Source of the DNA: Burkholderiales bacterium
GTDB taxonomy: Bacteria; Pseudomonadota; Gammaproteobacteria; Burkholderiales; Casimicrobiaceae
Length of the DNA stretch: 64,000 nucleotides
Assembly: GCA_025352105.1 (NCBI GenBank)
Contig: JANXUB010000045.1
Location: forward strand, 1-64,000
Direction of reading: 5' to 3'
Shown here: piece after piece, positions 1 to 8,600 of the stretch
How positions within the stretch are numbered: the first letter of the stretch is position 1
Layout of the letters: each line of letters begins with the position of its first letter
Position numbers and translations under genes: made by a program
Notes under the pieces: generated by a model
Seen by the model: only the letters and a program-made list of their open reading frames with translations
Told to the model about the DNA's origin: nothing
The model's database searches: none

Positions 1-140
1 TTTGCTACAGCTGCTCTCGCTCACGCTGTTCGAGAAAACGACATTGCAAGACCTGCTGCAAGGGGCTACAACACGCGAAAACGACGCACTCTCGGCTAAC
101 CAATTGAATTTGTTCGAGTTTTAACCGGACACTAGTGCCG
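1..140 (+). mobile_element. right end of an IS4-family insertion sequence (partial)
   Basis: The window opens inside an insertion sequence. The transposase tail (2-124) is followed at once by a short segment beginning ACCGGACACTAGTG, which is probably the terminal inverted repeat. The exact boundary cannot be set because the other IS end lies outside the window; 140 is an estimate. The IS abuts half of a palindromic repeat centred at 155, so it probably inserted into that repeat and removed or displaced its left arm. Confidence 0.55.
2..124 (+). CDS. IS4-family transposase, C-terminal 40 residues
   Basis: The open frame from the window edge ends in TAA at 122-124. It encodes a tail with LLSLTLFEKT followed by SANQLNLFEF. 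A conserved leucine-rich LFEKT segment and a closing NQL-x-LF-x-F are, from memory of the family, typical of the C-terminus of IS4-group DDE transposases. The catalytic DDE domain lies upstream, outside the window, so whether the element is active cannot be judged. The downstream end of the IS follows immediately. Confidence 0.6.
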   Translation: MLQLLSLTLFEKTTLQDLLQGATTRENDALSANQLNLFEF

Positions 141-216
141 AATCGATGCAAAGTCGATAATTGCCATTTACCGCCTCTAGCCCCTTATCAAAGAGGGCTA
201 GGAAGAAAAGCTGTAT
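141..216. repeat. truncated copy (A) of the TCGA-centred palindromic repeat
   Basis: Centre AAGTCGA at 151-157. The right arm runs through CTAGCCC (177-183), GGGCTAG (195-201) and AAAAGCTGTAT (206-216). It lines up with the right arm of the copy at 52481-52606 at GCCATTT, AGGGCTA and AAAGCTGTAT. The left arm is cut short by the IS end. The element lies just upstream of the sigma factor gene, so it could form a hairpin in that gene's leader. Confidence 0.65.
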
Positions 217-254
217 CGCCCTGACGCAGCGCCTGCGTTCCATTGCAAAATGCA

Positions 255-842
255 ATGATGGCAGTCTCCTCCCCTACCCTTCTCGTTCAGCGCGCCGCCG
301 CCGGTGATTCCGATGCGATGCGCGCGCTTTTTTCGACGCTTTATCCCGACATCAAGCGCCTCGCGCGCAGCCGTCTTGCACAGGCCGGTGGCATCACTGG
401 ATTGAACGCAACGGCGCTGGTGCACGAGGGCTTCATGCGGATGGCCGAGCGCGAGGGCTTGCAAGGGCAAACGCGGCTGCAATTTTTCGCCTACATCGGC
501 AAAGTGTTGCGCTCGGTCGTGATCGACTACGTGCGCGAGCGCGACGCCGAGAAACGCGGCGGCGGGATGACGCTGATGACAATGTCGGCGGCCGACGCAA
601 CGCCTGCGCCGTGGATGGATGTCACCGATATGGTGGCGCTCGACGAGGCGCTGGATCAGCTGCAAAAGCTCGACCTACGGCTGTATCAGGTGATCGAGCT
701 GCATGTGTTTTCGGGCATGTCGCTGCAGGAGGTGGCCGACGAGCTGGGCGTCACGCTGCGCACGGTCAATCGCGACTTGCTGAAGGCGCGGGCGCTGTTG
801 TCGCGAACGCTGGGAGTGCCGACGCCGGATCCTGCAAATTGA
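255..842 (+). CDS. ECF-type RNA polymerase sigma factor
   Basis: About 195 residues, the usual size of an ECF sigma factor. The N-terminal half has the sigma-2 region (LYPDIKRLARSRL, then LNATALVHEGFMRM). The C-terminal half has the sigma-4 helix-turn-helix (MSLQEVADELGVTLRTVNRDL). The wording resembles the ECF subfamily often paired with serine/threonine kinases. The frame is open from a TTG at 243, but ATG 255 or 258 is the likelier start; no strong ribosome-binding site is visible. The kinase gene starts 64 bases downstream. No anti-sigma factor is seen, so the kinase may take part in its control (inference). Confidence 0.85.
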   Translation: MMAVSSPTLLVQRAAAGDSDAMRALFSTLYPDIKRLARSRLAQAGGITGLNATALVHEGFMRMAEREGLQGQTRLQFFAYIGKVLRSVVIDYVRERDAEKRGGGMTLMTMSAADATPAPWMDVTDMVALDEALDQLQKLDLRLYQVIELHVFSGMSLQEVADELGVTLRTVNRDLLKARALLSRTLGVPTPDPAN

Positions 843-906
843 CGACAAGCTGTGTCCGTTCTGCGCTCATACATCGCCTCGGGCTTGCCATCATGTCTGA
901 ATTGAA

Positions 907-2541
907 ATGAGCGAACCGCTCGATTTAAAAACGATGGCGCAGGACACTTGGCAGCGGGTGTCGGACTTGTTCGACGAAGTCATCGAACTCGCCGAAGGTG
1001 ATCGCATCGCCTTCATTCGCAGACTGTGGGCAACAGAGCCACAAGTCGCGAGCGAGTTGGCCGCGCTTCTGGTCGCCGCCGCCAAAGTCGACAAGGCACC
1101 GACGCTTGCACAGGCTCCGTTTGATTCGATGCTGAGCGATGCGCTCGCCCGACAAAACGCTGCCAACGCAGCCTATCGCCCCGGTCAAAAATTCGGCGCG
1201 TGGACGCTCGAAGAGTGTATTGGTCAGGGCGGCATGGGTGAGGTCTGGCGGGCCAAGCGCAGCGATGGGCTGTACAAGGCCTCCGCTGCGTTAAAGCTCT
1301 TGCGTAGCGATCAATCGAGCGAAAAATTAAGCGCCCGCTTCCGTCGTGAACGGGTCGTTCTGGCGCGGCTCAACCACCCGAATATTGCTCGGCTGCTCGA
1401 TGCCGGCGTCGAACAACATCAAGCTTTCATCGTGCTTGAGTTGATCAACGGCATGCCGATGCTCGACTACGTGACGCAGCACACCAAAACCCTTGCCGAT
1501 CGTCTGCGCCTGATCCGCGATATCGCGCTCGCCGTGGAGCATGCGCATAGCCAACTGGTGCTGCATCGCGATCTGAAACCATCGAATGTTCTGGTCACGG
1601 CGGACGGCCAGATCAAGCTCCTGGATTTCGGCATTGCCGGTGTGCTCGATGACAGCGCCGACGAGCCGATGACCAAACTCACCCAGCTCACCGGACGCGG
1701 CCTGACGCTCGAATACGCCTCGCCCGAGCAAATTACCGGGGAGGCAACCGTCGCCGCGAGTGATGTTTATTCGCTCGGCGTGCTGCTGTTTCATCTGTGT
1801 ACTGGCAACCGTCCATTCGCCGCCAGCAGCACGCGCGCCGCGCTCGAATACGCGATGGTCAACACCGATCCGCCGCGCGCCTCCGCGAGCATCGCGACGA
1901 AAAATGCAGAACCGGCAAACCCCGCGCTCGCCGATCAAATTAATCCGCCGGTTGACGCCTATCGGCTGCGCGGCGATCTCGACGCCATCATCAGTCGTGC
2001 CATGCGTTTGACGCCCGCAGAGCGCTACCCCACTGCCGCAGCACTCGCCGCCGACCTCGATGCGTGGATGACACAGCGCCCGACCTCGATTCACGCTGGC
2101 GACCGCGCCCACGCCACGCGGCTTTGGTTCAAGCGACACTGGAAAATTGTCAGCGTCATCGCAGCGTCCGTTGTACTTGTTGTCGCTGCGCTCGGCGTCA
2201 GTTTGTGGCAAAGAAGCATCGCCATCGACAACGCTGAAGCAACAGCACGACAGCTTGACGGCGTGATGGCGCAACTGCCCGCGCTGGCCGCCATCGATGC
2301 CGAGACAACGATCGAAACCAAACGGCAATATTCAGCACTCTTGCTGCGCCTGAATCGGCCGACAGACGCGCTGACCGTGATTGATGACCTCGCGCCCGCA
2401 GTCGTCGCAAAATACGGCAAAGCAAGTCCGATTTACGCCAAGATTTTGCTTGGACGAAGCGCAGCTCTCGATGCACTTGGCCGCAACGATGAAGCCCTTG
2501 CCGCGCAACGTGAGGCTGCCCTCATCGTTCAAAGCCGATAA
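907..2541 (+). CDS. membrane serine/threonine protein kinase (Hanks type)
   Basis: 544 residues. The kinase domain spans roughly residues 95-375: glycine loop GQGGMGEVWRAKR from G106, ATP-binding lysine near K130, catalytic HRDLKPSN with D222, DFG at 240-242, and the YASPEQ segment. A single membrane helix lies at about 414-434. About 110 residues follow with a weak TPR-like pattern. Relatives I know of in sigma/kinase pairs usually carry a longer TPR region, so this one looks short at the C-terminus; the stop at 2539-2541 is clean. It probably phosphorylates cytoplasmic targets in response to a signal sensed through the C-terminal region (inference). Confidence 0.88.
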   Translation: MSEPLDLKTMAQDTWQRVSDLFDEVIELAEGDRIAFIRRLWATEPQVASELAALLVAAAKVDKAPTLAQAPFDSMLSDALARQNAANAAYRPGQKFGAWTLEECIGQGGMGEVWRAKRSDGLYKASAALKLLRSDQSSEKLSARFRRERVVLARLNHPNIARLLDAGVEQHQAFIVLELINGMPMLDYVTQHTKTLADRLRLIRDIALAVEHAHSQLVLHRDLKPSNVLVTADGQIKLLDFGIAGVLDDSADEPMTKLTQLTGRGLTLEYASPEQITGEATVAASDVYSLGVLLFHLCTGNRPFAASSTRAALEYAMVNTDPPRASASIATKNAEPANPALADQINPPVDAYRLRGDLDAIISRAMRLTPAERYPTAAALAADLDAWMTQRPTSIHAGDRAHATRLWFKRHWKIVSVIAASVVLVVAALGVSLWQRSIAIDNAEATARQLDGVMAQLPALAAIDAETTIETKRQYSALLLRLNRPTDALTVIDDLAPAVVAKYGKASPIYAKILLGRSAALDALGRNDEALAAQREAALIVQSR

Positions 2542-2600
2542 ACGGTTGATTTGCTGGAAACCGTTCCACTCGCCCAACACGCGACAGCGTTTATCGCGCC

Positions 2601-3515
2601 ATGATGGCTACACTTCCGCAGATGTTTGCCAATCACACACTCCACCGCATCAAAGCCAACGGTATCACGATCAACGTGCGCGTTGCAGATGACCGCAGCA
2701 AACCACCGCTCTTGTTGCTTCATGGTCATCCGCAAACGCATCTGATCTGGCACAAAGTCGAGCCTGAGCTAAGCAAGCACTTCAGCATCGTCGCCGCCGA
2801 TTTGCGCGGCTATGGTGACAGTGACAAACCAGCCTCTGATGCCAGCATGAATCACGCGCCGTACAGCAAGCGTGAGATGGCGAAGGACATGGTTGAGCTC
2901 ATGCGAGCGCTGGGCTTCGAGCGATTCAAAGTGCTCGCGCATGATCGTGGCGCGCGGGTAACGCATCGCATGCTGGTTGATCACGCTGACTCTGTCGAGC
3001 GCGCGACGCTGCTCGACATTGCACCGACGCTCGCGATGTATGAGCAGACTGACATGGAGTTTGCGCGAGCGTACTTTCACTGGTTTTTTTTGATTCAGCG
3101 CGAGCCAATGCCGGAGCGCATGATCGAGGCCGACCCGGAATTCTTCATCGAGAAAATGATGGGTAACAGGCATGCTGGCCTCTCGGCTTTCGCGCCCGAA
3201 GCGCTTGATGAGTACCGCCGTTGCATTCGCCTGCCCGGCATCAGTCACGCCATTTGTGAAGACTATCGCGCCGCGGCTACCATCGATCTAGATCACGACC
3301 GTGCTGATCGTGAAGCGGGGCGCAAGGTGACGCAGCCATTGCAAGTGCTTTGGGGCGCGAATGGCGTGATTGAAAAATGCTTCAAGCCGGTGGTCGAATG
3401 GCAGCGCGTCGCGATGAATGTGCGCGGTAGTTCGGTACCTTGCGGACACTACATTCCAGAAGAAGCGCCTGAAGCATTGATTGCAGCGGCGCTACCATTT
3501 TTGATCGACTCGTAG
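2601..3515 (+). CDS. alpha/beta hydrolase, haloacetate (fluoroacetate) dehalogenase type
   Basis: 304 residues with HGHPQTHLIWHKV and ADLRGYGDSDKP near the N-terminus. The nucleophile motif HDRGAR places Asp115 with Arg116 and Arg119. Asp139 and His283 (CGHYIPEE) complete a triad. His160-Trp161 and Tyr222 match the halide-binding residues of the structurally known fluoroacetate dehalogenase RPA1163 (D110, R111, R114, D134, H155, W156, Y219, H280), with near-identical spacing. Established chemistry is hydrolysis of haloacetate to glycolate; the true substrate here is inferred. It is predicted cytoplasmic. It follows the kinase gene by 59 bases and need not share its function. Confidence 0.82.
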   Translation: MMATLPQMFANHTLHRIKANGITINVRVADDRSKPPLLLLHGHPQTHLIWHKVEPELSKHFSIVAADLRGYGDSDKPASDASMNHAPYSKREMAKDMVELMRALGFERFKVLAHDRGARVTHRMLVDHADSVERATLLDIAPTLAMYEQTDMEFARAYFHWFFLIQREPMPERMIEADPEFFIEKMMGNRHAGLSAFAPEALDEYRRCIRLPGISHAICEDYRAAATIDLDHDRADREAGRKVTQPLQVLWGANGVIEKCFKPVVEWQRVAMNVRGSSVPCGHYIPEEAPEALIAAALPFLIDS

Positions 3516-3525
3516 TCCAGTTGTT

Positions 3526-3588
3526 GGGTGGAGCTGTTGCATGCCAATCGCGTTCTTATAAAAAAATCGCGGTAGAACCGCTCCCACC
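3526..3588. repeat. imperfect inverted repeat with nested arms
   Basis: GGGTGGAGC (3526-3534) faces GCTCCCACC (3580-3588), and the inner GTTCT (3552-3556) faces AGAAC (3574-3578). The middle holds an A-rich run. It lies between the hydrolase stop and the DUF4337 start and could act as a transcript-end hairpin or be a small interspersed repeat. I saw no second copy in this window. Confidence 0.35.
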
Positions 3589-3645
3589 AAAACACTCACT
3601 TGTTTTTCTTTTCCTTTCCCTTTTACTTGCGCGAAGAAAGTACAC

Positions 3646-4176
3646 ATGTCCGACGTCACAGAAATCCCGGAAGCAACTACCCCGTTCGAGCGCCGTGTTG
3701 CGGTCAGCATTGCGATTCTTGCAGCGGTGCTCGCGTTTGTTTCCATGCGCGGCGACAACGCCAAAACAGACTCGGGCTTGAAGACAACCGAAGCCGCAAA
3801 TCAGTGGGCGCTGTTTCAGGCAAAGGCAATTCGTGAGCACACGCTGAACGTGGAAATCAATATCCTGAATGCGATGAATCCATCGGCGCTCAACGTTGAG
3901 GTCGCCGACAAAACAAAGGCAACCGCAAAAGAAGAAATCGCACGCTACAAGACAGAACGTGACGGCATCAAAAAAGTGGCCGAAGGGCTTGTAAAAGAGG
4001 CAACCACTGCTTCCGCCATCAACGACCGTTGCGACCTCGGCGCGCTCTTCATGCAAATCGCAATCGTAATTCTGTCGGCGGCGATTTTGTCGCGACAGAA
4101 TTTGATGTTTTATGTCGGCGTAGCGATGGGCCTGGGTGGCGCATTGACGGGACTATCTTCACTCTTGATCTCTTAG
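3646..4176 (+). CDS. DUF4337 family membrane protein
   Basis: 176 residues. An N-terminal membrane helix (about 15-33, AVSIAILAAVLAFVSM) is followed by a charged region with QWALFQAKAIREHTL, a helical Lys/Glu-rich stretch to about residue 120, then two hydrophobic segments at the C-terminus (about 132-175). This layout matches DUF4337 proteins, whose function is unknown. ATG at 3646 follows an AGAAAG-like purine run. The next gene starts 15 bases after its stop, so the two may be co-transcribed. Confidence 0.75.
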   Translation: MSDVTEIPEATTPFERRVAVSIAILAAVLAFVSMRGDNAKTDSGLKTTEAANQWALFQAKAIREHTLNVEINILNAMNPSALNVEVADKTKATAKEEIARYKTERDGIKKVAEGLVKEATTASAINDRCDLGALFMQIAIVILSAAILSRQNLMFYVGVAMGLGGALTGLSSLLIS

Positions 4177-4191
4177 TTTTTGGAACAAAAA

Positions 4192-5268
4192 ATGACACAC
4201 AGAATCGCAGTCATCGCCGGGGACGGTATAGGCAAAGAAACGATACCCGAAGGCATTCGCGTGCTCGAAGCCGCCGCCAAAAAATTCAACATCCCGTTGC
4301 AATTCGATCACTTCGACTTCGCGTCTTGGGACTACTACGAAAAGCACGGCCAGATGATGCCGGACGACTGGAAAGCGCAGATCGGCGGCCATGATGCGAT
4401 CTACTTCGGCGCGGTCGGCTGGCCGGAAAAAATCCCCGACCATGTGTCGCTCTGGGGCTCGCTGATTCTGTTCCGCCGCGAGTTTGATCAATACGTCAAT
4501 CTGCGCCCAGCGCGACTGATGCCCGGCGTGATCGCACCGGTCGTTAAGAAAGACGGCTCGCCGTATAAAGCCGGCGAGATTGATTTCTACATCGTGCGTG
4601 AAAACACCGAGGGCGAATATTCGAGCGTCGGTGGCCGCATGTTCCCCGGCACGGATCGCGAGTTCGTTTTGCAGGAGAGTGTGTTCACGCGCACCGGCGT
4701 TGACCGCATTCTGAAGTTCGCGTTTGACCTCGCTCAAAGCCGCCCGAAAAAGCACCTCACCAGCGCCACCAAGTCGAATGGCATTTCGATCTCGATGCCC
4801 TACTGGGACGAGCGCGTCGCCGAGATGACCAAAAATTATCCCGAACTCACTCAGGACAAATTTCACATCGATATCTTGTCCGCGCATTTCGTGCAACGCC
4901 CCGCTTTTTTTGACGTAGTGGTTGCAAGCAATTTGTTCGGCGACATTTTGAGCGATCTCGGCCCCGCCTGCACCGGCACCATCGGCATCGCGCCCAGCGC
5001 CAACATCAACCCCGAGCGTAAGTTCCCAAGCCTGTTCGAGCCCGTACACGGAAGCGCGCCCGACATTGCCGGGAAAGGCATTGCCAACCCCATCGGCCAG
5101 ATCTGGTGTGGCGCGATGATGCTCGAATGGCTCGGCTACAAGGCTGCACACGACGCCGTGCTGGCGGCTTGTGAAGCGAGCACGGCAAGCCGCTTAAAGA
5201 CCGGTGATCTCGGCGGAACCGCGACGACCGCCGACGTCGGCAAGTTCATCGCCGAGCAGCTTTCCTAA
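4192..5268 (+). CDS. tartrate dehydrogenase/decarboxylase or D-malate dehydrogenase (isopropylmalate dehydrogenase family)
   Basis: 358 residues, the family length. It opens with HRIAVIAGDGIGKETIPEG and carries FGAVGWPEKIPDHVSLWG, LRPARLMPG, the substrate-binding IVRENTEGEYS and the cofactor segment EPVHGSAPDIAGKGIANP. The family is NAD- and divalent-metal-dependent and oxidises and decarboxylates 2-hydroxy acids such as D-malate or tartrate. The IPDHVSLWG segment separates it from true 3-isopropylmalate dehydrogenase (LeuB). An in-frame TTG at 4180 extends it slightly, but ATG 4192 aligns with the family start. A possible terminator follows at 5358. Confidence 0.85.
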   Translation: MTHRIAVIAGDGIGKETIPEGIRVLEAAAKKFNIPLQFDHFDFASWDYYEKHGQMMPDDWKAQIGGHDAIYFGAVGWPEKIPDHVSLWGSLILFRREFDQYVNLRPARLMPGVIAPVVKKDGSPYKAGEIDFYIVRENTEGEYSSVGGRMFPGTDREFVLQESVFTRTGVDRILKFAFDLAQSRPKKHLTSATKSNGISISMPYWDERVAEMTKNYPELTQDKFHIDILSAHFVQRPAFFDVVVASNLFGDILSDLGPACTGTIGIAPSANINPERKFPSLFEPVHGSAPDIAGKGIANPIGQIWCGAMMLEWLGYKAAHDAVLAACEASTASRLKTGDLGGTATTADVGKFIAEQLS

Positions 5269-5601
5269 GGGAGCGCTAAACCAATTTCGCTTACGTCGAG
5301 CGTCCCGCCGAAAACGTTTCGTAAGTGAGCTGTGAGTCGATGCGAATCCGAGCGTTTGCAGGTCTGATCAACCTGCTTCCGGTTTTTTTTGCGTGAAACA
5401 GCGCGGTTGTCGCCCGCCACTGACTTCATACCGTGCTCCGTGAGTCAGTCGCCGACCCGCTCAAACACTGCACGTCGCAGAGTGTGCGTTACCCCCCCAA
5501 GCAGATAACCGTTAACCGGGCGCTGGCGTCGGGAACGCACTCGTGTCGAAAACGAATCAGAGCGTGGGCGGCAGCGCAACAGCGCCGCCGCTAATCTACC
5601 A
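5269..5601. other. 333-bp convergent intergenic gap
   Basis: The gap lies between a plus-strand dehydrogenase and the 3' end of the minus-strand giant gene. Apart from the hairpin at 5358-5390 I see no gene or repeat. A C-run sits near 5493. Confidence 0.5.
5358..5390 (+). terminator. probable rho-independent terminator
   Basis: GCAGGT (5358-5363) pairs with ACCTGC (5371-5376) across a 7-base loop. Six bases later there is a run of eight T (5383-5390). It lies 90 bases after the stop of the dehydrogenase gene. The stem is short and is separated from the T run, so efficiency may be modest. Confidence 0.5.
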
Positions 5602-8600
5602 TCACGGAGGCTTCAACGTCTGGATGTAAGCCTCAATCTCGGAAAAGGACCGCGTGGCGCCAACGCCTAGCGCGCCTTGGGTGATCGCTGTTCCAGTCTG
5701 GCCCGCCAGTTTTCGCAGGATCATCAGGCCGTCAGTCATCGCGTCAACCTTGCCGTTACCGTCGACGTCAAGCAAGGGCAGGATGTCGAGCAGATAAGCG
5801 CTCATTGCCGGATCAGCAAACCGCGCTGCAGCAGCGCCCGTAGCGTTGCTCGTCAGCGACGTACCCGATAGCCCGAACAAGTAACGCAAGATCAGCAAAG
5901 CATCGTTCTCGGACATGTAGGAACCGTCGGCATCGATGTCTAGGATGCGAATCCCAATAGTTGAAAGTGCAAACGTCGCTCTGACCGTTGCAGCGCCGCC
6001 GATCGGAACCGTGCAGACACCCGTGCCGCTGCACGGGCCAAGCCAACCGGTAAACACCGAGCCAGCTACCGGTGTTGCCGATAGCACGACATTCGACCCG
6101 ACCACGTAGCTTGAGGTGCAGGTGGTACCGCAGGCAATCGCACCGTCCTGACTTGCGATTGTTCCTGTGCCGCTGCCGAACTTGTTCACCGTGAGTGAAC
6201 CGACCGTGCCGGTGACGATAGTGGTCGAGTCGGTGCCGAGGTTGTTAACAGCATTGCTCTCGGCTGCAACGGTGGTTACCGAGACTCGGTTGATTTGCGG
6301 TGAGCTTGCATTGGTCGCGACATTCACCGAAACGGTAACGGATGGATACGAAACCCCCGAGGCCAGCGCGTCACTACGAGTGCAGGTAGGCAAAACAGCG
6401 CAATTCCAGCCGTTGCCAGTCATCGCCGTAATGGTTAATCCGCTCGGTGCCGAATCGGACAATGTCACCAACGTTCCACCAGATTTGTCGCCACCACCCG
6501 AGTTAGACACGACGATGCTGTACTTCGCCCCAATCTGTCCGAGCGAAAAATTTCCGACGTGCGACTTGGCGACCGTCAGATCAGGCGCGGCGACGACCAC
6601 CGCTGCGTCAGTCGTCGTGTTGTTTCCTGTGTTGCTGTCGAAAGCGGCTCCGCTCACGGTGACACTGTTGACCAGCGGCGAACCTGCGTTGCCCGCTACG
6701 TTCGCGGTGATCGTGATCGCTGGGTAGCTAAAGCCGGCCGCCAGCAAATCAGAGCGCGTACAGGTCGGCAACGTTGTGCAGATCCAGCCAGTGCCGCCCA
6801 TGGCCGTGATGGCTAAGCCGGGGGGCGGCGTGTCAGTCAGCGTGACCAGACTGCCTGCGGGCTTGTCACCTGCGCCGACGTTGGTGACCAGCGCGGTAAA
6901 GCTCACGCCACTCTGTCCCTGCAAGAAGTTGCCCGCGTGCGATTTGGACACGGTCATATCCGATGGCACCACGATGATGGTGGAGTCGGCTGCGCTGTTA
7001 TTAGAGGCGTTGCTTTCGAGCGCCGTGGTGCTCACTGTCGCGCTGTTGACTTTGGGTGATGTCGCGTTGGCCGCCACCGACACGGTGACCGTGATCGGCG
7101 GATAGCTCGCGCCCGCAATCAGCACATCAGAGCGCGTGCAGATGGGTAGCGTCGTGCAGGTCCAGCCTCCACCACTCATCGCGGTGATGGTGAGCCCCGA
7201 AGGCGGCGTGTCTGCCACGGTCACTACGGCCGAGGCCAGTTTGTCGCCAAGTCCCGAGTTGCTCACGACAACAGAATACGTGGCACCGGTCTGACCTTGC
7301 GCGAAATTTCCGGCATGCGTTTTGGTAATGGTTAAATCGGGCGGAACCAATACGACGGTTGAATCAGAGGCACTGTTGTTGCCCGTATTGGTTTCAAGAG
7401 ACGCTGTCGTCACCGTGACACTGTTAGTTTGTGGCGATGTCGCATTTCCAGCCACCGTTACAGTGACGGTGACGGGCGGGTAACTTGAACCCGCAGCCAG
7501 CGCGTCGCTTCGCGTACAAGTCGGCAGTGTGGCGCAAGTCCAACCGCTACCGCTCATGGCGGTGACGGTTAATCCCGATGACGGCGAATCCACGAGCGAG
7601 ACTAGGCTTGCCGCCAGCTTGTCGCCTAGGCCTGAGTTGCTGACAACCACGCTGTAGGTAGCACCGACCTGCCCCTGCGAGAAGTCACCGACGTGCGATT
7701 TGGCCACCGTCAAATCGGGTGGCATCAGAATCACTGTCGAATCGGTTGCCGTATTGTTGGCTGTGTCCGCCTCGCCTGCGGTGGTGTTGACGGAAACGCT
7801 GTTGACTTGTGGCGACGTAGCACTGGTTGCAACCGTCACGGTAACCGTAATTGGCGGGTAGCTCGCGCCAGCGAGCAGCAAATCGGTGCGCGTACAGGAC
7901 GGCGGCGTGGTGCACGTCCAGCCAGCGCCGCTCATCGCAGTGATGGTCAGGCCGGATGGAGCCGTGTCAACGACGGTCACCAGCGCCGGGCTTGGCTTGT
8001 CCGACGCGCCTGAGTTGGTGACCGTGACTGTGTAGGTTGCGCCCACCTGACCCTGAGTAAAGCTGCCAGTGTGAGTTTTGGCGATGGTCAAATCAGCCAG
8101 CGGTGGCAAACCAATTTTCCACACACCGCGACCATGAGTGCCAATGCGCAATGTGCGCGAGGTGGGCTGAATGTCCATACCGAACACTGCGACTACCGGC
8201 AAATCTGTGCCGTACGGCGTCCAGGTCAAACCGCCATCGGTGGAGCCATAAACGCCGATGTCGGTCCCAGCAAACAGATTGTTGCCTTCGACTGGATCGA
8301 CCGCAAACGTGTTGATCGGCACGTCGGGAAGACCGCTATTAATGGCAGTGATAATCGGCGTCGTGTCTAGATTGGTGATTTTCCAGACATGCGACTGGCT
8401 CGCAGCAGTGCCGCCAAAGTAGCCCCCCAGTGCGATGTACGCGGTGTTTTTATTCGAAGGATCGAACTTGGCGCGGGCGACATATTTGGCGGGGATGCCA
8501 GCGGGCAACGCCGTCATCGGGTTGGCACCGGTGGTGGTGTAGAAAATTGTGCCGTTAACGCGGCCAAATATCCGGTAGTTATCATCCTGCGGAGACACTG

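Noticed and set aside
1327-2328. 333-residue open frame on the minus strand opposite the kinase gene
   Set aside because: It mirrors the kinase codon pattern, has no family likeness and is explained by high GC at third codon positions.
4159-5151. 330-residue minus-strand frame opposite the tartrate/malate-type dehydrogenase
   Set aside because: Its full length is antisense to a well-supported enzyme; composition is Asp/Arg/Gly-rich, as expected from a shadow frame.
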